Shown here: positions 5,628 to 9,938 of the stretch, one piece after another
Position numbering within the stretch: the first letter of the stretch is position 1
Layout: the number at the start of each line of letters is the position of its first letter
DNA from: JANWZL01 sp037445185
GTDB taxonomy: Bacteria; Pseudomonadota; Gammaproteobacteria; Burkholderiales; Thiobacillaceae
NCBI GenBank assembly: GCA_037445185.1
Contig: JBBIKZ010000089.1
Location: 1 to 9,938 of the forward strand
Direction of reading: 5' to 3'
Length of the DNA: 9,938 nt
The notes under the pieces: model-generated
Databases searched by the model: none
Told to the model about the DNA's origin: nothing
What the model saw: the letters and a program-made list of their open reading frames with translations, nothing else
Made by a program: the position numbers and the translations under genes

Positions 5628-7566
5628 GCAGGCCCCTGACGGTGGCGGGGGGCGCGGCATCCGGAACAACCTGCGTCTGCGTATCTTGGCCATCGCCCTC
5701 ACGCCGGCCCTGGTGGGATTGCTGCTCCTGACCCTGTATTTCTCCAACCGTATCCTGCACGAGGCGGAGCTGGCCCTGCAGACGCGGGGGCGGGACATCG
5801 CCCGGCATCTCGCCGCCGCCGCCGAGTACGACTACCTCCTCGGCAACATCGTCACCTTGAAGCGATTGCTCGACTACACGGCGGCGCGGCCCGAGGTCCT
5901 CGCCATCGGCATCATGGAGGCACAAGGGACCTGGCACGTGGTGAGCGGCCACGCCCTGCTGCTCATGCCCATCACCTGGCAGACCGGCATCCACGAGATG
6001 CAGTCGGGCGCGAACCGGGTATTCATCCATCCCCTGGGGGCGTCAGGCCCCGCCGACACCGATCCCTACCTCGCCGCCGTGCCGCAGCGCAAGCTCGCCG
6101 GCCAGGTCGTGGTGGTGCTCAGCAGCGCGAGCCTGGAGGAGACGCGTGCGAACGTGCTGACCGGCGCCGGCGTTCTGGTGATCCTTTTCCTGCCGCTGGT
6201 CGGCGCGGTCGCCTGGCGCATGAGCCATGGCCTGAGCGATCGTCTGCAGGCGCTGAGCAGCGCGGTCGAGCGCATCGCCGACGGGCAGTTGTCGGTGCGC
6301 GTGGCTGCGGTCTCCTCGGGCGAGCTGGGCCTGCTCGAACAAAACATCAATCGCATGGCCAGCGCCCTGCAGGAGGGGCGCGAGGAGCTGGAACGGCGCA
6401 TCCGCGAGGCCACGGCGGAACTCACCGCCCAGAAGCAGGCGGCCGAGGCCGCGGTACAGGTCAAGTCCCGTTTCCTGGCGGCGGCCAGCCACGACCTGCG
6501 CCAGCCCCTGCACGCGCTGACCCTGCTCATCGCCGCCATGAAGGAGCGCCTCGCCTCCGGGGAGGCCCAGCAGCTGGTGCGGCACATCGAGACCTCGGCA
6601 CTGGCCATGCAGGAGTTGCTCAACGCCCTGCTCGACCTCTCCCGGCTGGACGCAGGCGTGGTAGTGGCGCGCCCGGAGTGCTTCCCGCTCGCACGCGTGC
6701 TGCAGGGCATCCAGCGCCAGTTCGCCCCCCTGGCGGCGGAGAAGGGTCTCGTGCTGCAGGTACGCACCAGCCAGGCCTGGGTCCACACCGACCCGGTGTT
6801 GGTGGAAAGAATCCTGATCAATCTGGTGGCGAACGCCATCCGTTACACCGACTCGGGATGGGTGTCCATCGGCGCGCGGGCCGAGGGGGACGGGTTGCGC
6901 CTGGAGGTGTGGGATACCGGCCCCGGCATCCCGCAGGCCTATCAGAACAAGATCTTCGAGGAGTACTTCCAGCTGGTGAACCCCGAGCGCTCCCGCGACA
7001 AAGGCCTGGGCCTGGGCCTGGCCATCGTCGCGCGTCTGGCGAGGCTGCTGGGCACGCCGGTCAATGTCGACTCCGAACCGGGCAAGGGTTCCTGCTTCAG
7101 CATCAGACTACCAGCCTGTCAGCCGCAGACCGGCGTGGAAGAGACTGCCGCCGCCCCCGCCGGCGGCGATACCCAACTGCGGCACGCCCTCGTGGCCTGC
7201 ATCGACGACGACCTCGCCATCCTCGAGGCGATGGTGGAACTGCTGGCGGGGTGGGACATGGAAGTCGCCGCCGGCCCGGATGTGGCTCAGGTCCGGGAAG
7301 ACCTGATGCAGCTCGGACGCAGCCCCGACGTCATCGTGTCGGACTACCGCCTGGCGGGCGGCTGCTCCGGCCTGGATGCCATCCGCACGCTGCGGCAGTC
7401 CTTCGGCGCGCAGATCGCCGCAGTCCTCATCACCGGCGACACCGCGCCCGAGACCATCCAAGCCATCAACGCCTCGGGGCTGCCCGTGCTGCACAAACCG
7501 CTCAGACCCGCCAAGCTGCGGGCCATGCTCTCGCATCTGCTCGCAGGCCGCGGCGATGCGCGATGA
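5617..7566 (+). CDS. Membrane hybrid sensor histidine kinase with C-terminal receiver
   Basis: A 649-aa inner-membrane kinase that should phosphorylate the upstream NarL-type regulator. Order of parts: short N-terminal cytoplasmic segment, TM1 (about 22-43), periplasmic sensor (about 44-178, containing YDYLLGNIVTLKRLLDYTA and VLAIGIMEAQG, like the extracytoplasmic domains of BarA-type kinases), TM2 (about 180-200), HAMP (about 202-255), coiled-coil linker (about 250-285), HisKA with H292 (FLAAASHDLRQPLHAL), ATPase with N-box N402/N406 (INLVANAIRYT), G1 box DTGPGIP (D433) and G2 GLGLGLAI, and a receiver (about 523-645) with D530/D531, phospho-acceptor D576 (SDYRLAG), T606 and K627 (LHKPLRP). 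All key residues are present, so it should be active. No Hpt domain is present here; the receiver may act as a phosphate sink or feed a separate Hpt protein. Ligand unknown. Confidence 0.94.
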   Translation: MAPEQAPDGGGGRGIRNNLRLRILAIALTPALVGLLLLTLYFSNRILHEAELALQTRGRDIARHLAAAAEYDYLLGNIVTLKRLLDYTAARPEVLAIGIMEAQGTWHVVSGHALLLMPITWQTGIHEMQSGANRVFIHPLGASGPADTDPYLAAVPQRKLAGQVVVVLSSASLEETRANVLTGAGVLVILFLPLVGAVAWRMSHGLSDRLQALSSAVERIADGQLSVRVAAVSSGELGLLEQNINRMASALQEGREELERRIREATAELTAQKQAAEAAVQVKSRFLAAASHDLRQPLHALTLLIAAMKERLASGEAQQLVRHIETSALAMQELLNALLDLSRLDAGVVVARPECFPLARVLQGIQRQFAPLAAEKGLVLQVRTSQAWVHTDPVLVERILINLVANAIRYTDSGWVSIGARAEGDGLRLEVWDTGPGIPQAYQNKIFEEYFQLVNPERSRDKGLGLGLAIVARLARLLGTPVNVDSEPGKGSCFSIRLPACQPQTGVEETAAAPAGGDTQLRHALVACIDDDLAILEAMVELLAGWDMEVAAGPDVAQVREDLMQLGRSPDVIVSDYRLAGGCSGLDAIRTLRQSFGAQIAAVLITGDTAPETIQAINASGLPVLHKPLRPAKLRAMLSHLLAGRGDAR

Positions 7567-7795
7567 TCGAGCGGGCGTCGATCCGGCTGCAGATCGGTGG
7601 GCGGGGGGCAGGTGGGGTGTGGGTCGGCCTTCAGGCCAAGGGGGTTGTCGTTACGATTTATGGGTGTCGGCCGGAGATACTGTTATGCCTGTCAAGCCGG
7701 CCGGAAGGCCGGTCTGCGGGTCGAACCATGACGGCGTCATCCGTCCGGCGTGGATGTCCCTCTGGACCCTGGCGTGCCGGCCTCCCCCGTGCCGC
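7567..7795. other. Convergent intergenic region with several hairpins
   Basis: Both flanking genes end here. Three inverted repeats are visible: GATCGA/TCGATC (7565-7583, loop 7 nt, starting in the kinase stop codon), CCGGCC-GGAA-GGCCGG (7697-7712) and ATGAC-GGC-GTCAT (7728-7740). None is followed by a T tract on either strand, so they are at best rho-assisted or processing hairpins. I see no supportable gene. Confidence 0.5.
7697..7712. repeat. Perfect GC hairpin with GNRA-type loop
   Basis: CCGGCC pairs with GGCCGG around GGAA, which fits the GNRA tetraloop pattern. It lies about 130 bp past the kinase stop and about 85 bp past the aminotransferase stop. It could stabilise either mRNA end or be a dispersed extragenic palindrome; there is no T tract to make it an intrinsic terminator. 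Confidence 0.45.
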
Positions 7796-8929
7796 TCACC
7801 CCATCACCCTGCCCAGCGCCTCCAGACAGTACCGCACATTGCCGGCCGAACAGGCCTGGCCCATCAGGCCGATGCGCCACACCTTGCCGGCGAAGGTGCC
7901 GAGACCAGCGCCGATCTCCAGGTTGAATTCGTCGAGCAGACGGGCGCGCACCGCGGCGTCGTCCACCCCCGCCGGCACGAACACGGCATTGAGCTGCGGC
8001 AGCCGCTCCGCTGCCGGCACGACGTAGGCGAGGCCCAGGCGCTCCAGGCCGTCTCTGAGCGCCTCGTGCAGGCTGTGGTGACGCGCCCAGGTGTTTTCGA
8101 TCCCTTCCTCCGCGAGCATGCGCAAGGCCTCGTGCAAACCGTAGAGCGGATTGATGGGCGCGGTGTGATGATAGGTGCGCCGGCCCTCGCCGCTCCAATA
8201 CCCCAACACCAGGTTGAGGTCCATGAACCAGCTCTGCACCGGGGTCCGGCGCGCCCTGACCCGTTCGATGGCGCGCTCGGAGAAGGTCACCGGCGCGAGC
8301 CCCGGCGTGCACGAAAGACACTTCTGGCTGCCGGAGTAGGCCGCGTCTATGCCCCAGGCGTCGATCAGCACCGGCGTGCCGCCGAGCGAGGTGACACAGT
8401 CCATGACGGTGAGCGACCCCTGCCGCCGGGCGATGGCGGCCAGCGTGGCGCCATCCGACTGCGCCCCGGTGGAGGTCTCGGCGTGCACGAAGGCGAGCAC
8501 CCTGGCATCGGGGTGTGCGGCGAATGCCTCCTCCACCTTGTTCGGGTCCACCGCCCGCCCCCAGGGGTCCTCCACCCGCACGGGCAGGCCGCCGCAGCGC
8601 CGGATGATCTCCTCCATGCGGGTGCCGAAGACGCCGTTGACGCAGACGATGACCTTGTCGCCCGGCTCGACCAGATTGACGAGACAGGTCTCCATGCCGA
8701 CCGAGCCGGGCCCCGAGACGGGGAAGGTGAGCCGGTTGGCGGTCTGGAAGGCATAGCGCAACAGGGTCTTCAGTTCCTCCATCATGGCCTGGAAGGCGGG
8801 GTCCAGGTGACCGATGGTCGGCCTGGCCATGGCTGAGAGCACGCGCTCGGGCACATCGGAAGGCCCCGGCCCCATGAGGATGCGGCGCGGCGGGACGAAG
8901 GAAGGGATCTGCGGAATGGGGTAAGACAT
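7796..8929 (-). CDS. Class V PLP aminotransferase (alanine/serine--glyoxylate aminotransferase-like)
   Basis: A 377-aa cytoplasmic PLP enzyme of the AGXT/serine-pyruvate aminotransferase family, which transfers an amino group from alanine or serine to glyoxylate, giving glycine plus pyruvate or hydroxypyruvate. Signatures: N-terminal LMGPGPSDVPERVL (18-31) and GHLDPAF, cofactor phosphate loop SGPGSVGMET (72-81), HAETSTG (149-155), PLP-ring Asp D177 in MDCVTSLGG, Schiff-base Lys K203 in SGSQKCLSCTPG, and carboxylate-binding Arg R352 in VWRIGLMG. Length is typical (human AGT 392 aa). The start is set by the family N-terminus; the Shine-Dalgarno is weak. It is divergent from the oxidoreductase at 9019. 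Substrate is not settled by sequence: glyoxylate detoxification, serine-cycle-like use or another amino donor are possible. Confidence 0.93.
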   Translation of the reverse strand: MSYPIPQIPSFVPPRRILMGPGPSDVPERVLSAMARPTIGHLDPAFQAMMEELKTLLRYAFQTANRLTFPVSGPGSVGMETCLVNLVEPGDKVIVCVNGVFGTRMEEIIRRCGGLPVRVEDPWGRAVDPNKVEEAFAAHPDARVLAFVHAETSTGAQSDGATLAAIARRQGSLTVMDCVTSLGGTPVLIDAWGIDAAYSGSQKCLSCTPGLAPVTFSERAIERVRARRTPVQSWFMDLNLVLGYWSGEGRRTYHHTAPINPLYGLHEALRMLAEEGIENTWARHHSLHEALRDGLERLGLAYVVPAAERLPQLNAVFVPAGVDDAAVRARLLDEFNLEIGAGLGTFAGKVWRIGLMGQACSAGNVRYCLEALGRVMG

Positions 8930-8959
8930 GGTGATACATGTCGAGGGGAAACAACGCCG

Positions 8960-8991
8960 ATTCTATGGGCTGGAGGCGGCGGAGGTAAAAT
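8960..8991. promoter_or_regulatory. Overlapping divergent promoters for the aminotransferase and oxidoreductase
   Basis: For the minus strand, TTTACC (8984-8989) and TAGAAT (8960-8965) are 18 bp apart, placing a start near 8953. For the plus strand, TAAAAT (8986-8991) makes a good -10 with no clear -35, placing a start near 8998. The plus -10 and the minus -35 occupy the same bases, so RNA polymerase could not use both at once. Confidence 0.35.
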
Positions 8992-9018
8992 CGGCGCATC
9001 GCGTAACAGGAGACGGCG

Positions 9019-9786
9019 ATGGACAACACGGTGGTGGTGATCGGCCTGGGCCAACTGGGGCGGGTATTCGCAGGCGGGCTGCTGCGCACGGGGCACACCG
9101 TGGTACCGGTGAACCGCGGCGACGACATGGACATCGTCGCCGCCCGCTGCCCGGAGCCGGCCCTGGTGCTGGTGGCGGTGGCCGAGGCCGACCTCGCCAC
9201 CGTGCTGAAAAACCTGCCGCCCAACTGGCGCGGCCGGCTGGGCCTGCTGCAGAACGAACTGCTGCCGCGCGACTGGCGCGCGCACGGCATCATCGATCCG
9301 ACCGTGATCTCGGTCTGGTTCGAGAAGAAAAAGGGCACCGACGCCAAACCCCTGCTCCCCTCCCCCGTGCACGGCCCCGAGGCGACGCGGCTCGCTGCGG
9401 CGCTCGAAGCCATCGAGCTGCCGGCGCGCGTCGAGGCGGATGCCGAGCAGATGCTCTGGGAGCTCGTACGCAAAAACCTCTACATCCTCACCACCAACAT
9501 CGCCGGCCTGGTGGTGGGCGGGAACGTCGGCACGCTGTGGGAGCGCCACCGCGAGCTCGCCGAGGCCGTGGCCCTGGACGTGCTCGACATCCAGGAAGTG
9601 CTCACCGGCCGCGCACTCGACCGCCTGGACCTGATTGAAGGCATGCTGGAGGCCTTCGCCGCCGACCCCGCCCACGCCTGCGCCGGGCGCAGCGCCCCGG
9701 CCCGCCTCGCGCGCGCCTTGGCGCACGCCGACGCGGCCGGACTCATGGTTCCCGTCCTGCGCAGGATTGCTGCGGAATCCTCATGA
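9019..9786 (+). CDS. Ketopantoate reductase-like NAD(P)-dependent oxidoreductase
   Basis: A 255-aa cytoplasmic protein with an N-terminal Rossmann fold: VVVIGLGQLGRVFAGGLL (5-22) carries a GxGxxG dinucleotide loop, and VNRGDD follows beta-2. LLQNEL (N79) corresponds to the QN of PanE-type reductases. The C-terminal helical half has LWELVRKNLYILTTNIAGL (146-164). Aligning K152 and N160 with the PanE lysine and second asparagine, which are 8 apart in E. coli as here, puts Ile156 where PanE has another asparagine. It is also shorter than E. coli PanE (303 aa). I therefore read it as a divergent family member, perhaps with a different 2-keto substrate, not as proven PanE. The start is supported by AGGAG six bases upstream. 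It is divergent from the aminotransferase, whose glyoxylate/hydroxypyruvate-type products hint, without proof, at a linked role. Confidence 0.8.
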   Translation: MDNTVVVIGLGQLGRVFAGGLLRTGHTVVPVNRGDDMDIVAARCPEPALVLVAVAEADLATVLKNLPPNWRGRLGLLQNELLPRDWRAHGIIDPTVISVWFEKKKGTDAKPLLPSPVHGPEATRLAAALEAIELPARVEADAEQMLWELVRKNLYILTTNIAGLVVGGNVGTLWERHRELAEAVALDVLDIQEVLTGRALDRLDLIEGMLEAFAADPAHACAGRSAPARLARALAHADAAGLMVPVLRRIAAESS

Positions 9787-9819
9787 GACGGGCACACTGC
9801 CCTCTCCACCCATCGGGAT

Positions 9820-9938
9820 AGGGGCGGTCAGGATACCTGACCGAGCCCCTCCCACACCACCCGGCATGCGGGTCCGCACCGGGCGGTTCGAGAAGTTGAG
9901 GTCATGAGAGCCGGGGTAAGCCAAGTTTGTCGAAGTAG
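9820..9938 (+). other. Structured element at window edge, possibly group II intron or other mobile-element RNA
   Basis: A long hairpin (AGGGGC+GGTCAGG, 9820-9832, pairs with CCTGACC+GCCCCT, 9836-9850, with a 2-nt GA bulge and ATA loop) is followed by a second (CCCGG 9860-9864 with CCGGG 9879-9883, inner GCGG/CCGC). Next come GCGGTTCGAGAAGTTGAGG and GAGAGCCGGGGTAAGCC. The GAGCC...GGTTC frame followed by a TTGAGG stretch reminds me of segments of bacterial group II introns near the reverse transcriptase gene; this is recollection, not a search. No protein gene is supported here. The element continues past the window. Confidence 0.35.

Noticed and set aside
7565..7740. Hairpins past the kinase as intrinsic terminators
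   Set aside because: No T tract follows any of them on either strand. They are kept only as inverted repeats.
6678..8836. Long plus-strand ORFs over the kinase end and the aminotransferase
   Set aside because: They are alternate-frame or antisense reads of recognised genes, with no domains and biased composition.

Overview
The window looks like chromosomal DNA from a GC-rich proteobacterium, most plausibly a beta- or gammaproteobacterium. This rests on high third-position GC, a MetF of proteobacterial type, a BcsA-type cellulose synthase, a VIT protein with a ferritin-like N-terminus, and a NarL-type response regulator next to a hybrid histidine kinase. No species can be fixed from the sequence, and no tRNA, rRNA or CRISPR array was seen.

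Layout from left to right. Positions 1 to about 871 are the right-hand part of an insertion sequence: the C-terminal portion of a DDE transposase followed by a candidate terminal inverted repeat. The element abuts, and appears to have cut off the end of, a bcsA-like cellulose synthase gene on the minus strand (796-2472). The native reading frame runs into the IS end and terminates on an IS-encoded tail, so the final membrane helices and the c-di-GMP-binding PilZ domain are missing. A 339-bp divergent spacer follows. Then come two plus-strand genes: a VIT/CCC1 metal transporter with an N-terminal ferritin-like domain (2812-3840) and metF (3873-4706).

The 261-bp gap after metF holds a strong intrinsic terminator that points to the minus strand, where no protein gene would need it. 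With a candidate promoter about 100 nt upstream, it outlines a possible small RNA gene. That gene would be divergent from, and nearly back-to-back with, the promoter of a two-component operon: a GTG-started NarL/LuxR response regulator (4968-5627) overlapping a membrane hybrid histidine kinase (5617-7566).

After a short convergent spacer with several hairpins come an alanine/serine-glyoxylate aminotransferase on the minus strand (7796-8929) and, divergently across an 89-bp shared promoter region, a small ketopantoate-reductase-like NAD(P)-dependent oxidoreductase (9019-9786). The last ~120 bases form tandem hairpins followed by a GGTTCGAGAAGTTGAGG-like stretch. These resemble RNA of mobile elements, possibly group II intron sequence, and are cut by the window edge.

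Taken together this is mostly ordinary chromosome flanked at both ends by mobile DNA. The parts most worth following up are the IS-truncated cellulose synthase, the candidate orphan small RNA beside the two-component system, the ferritin-like domain that seems to have lost its iron ligands, and the structured element at the right edge. I did not find convincing evidence of a wholly new multi-gene system.
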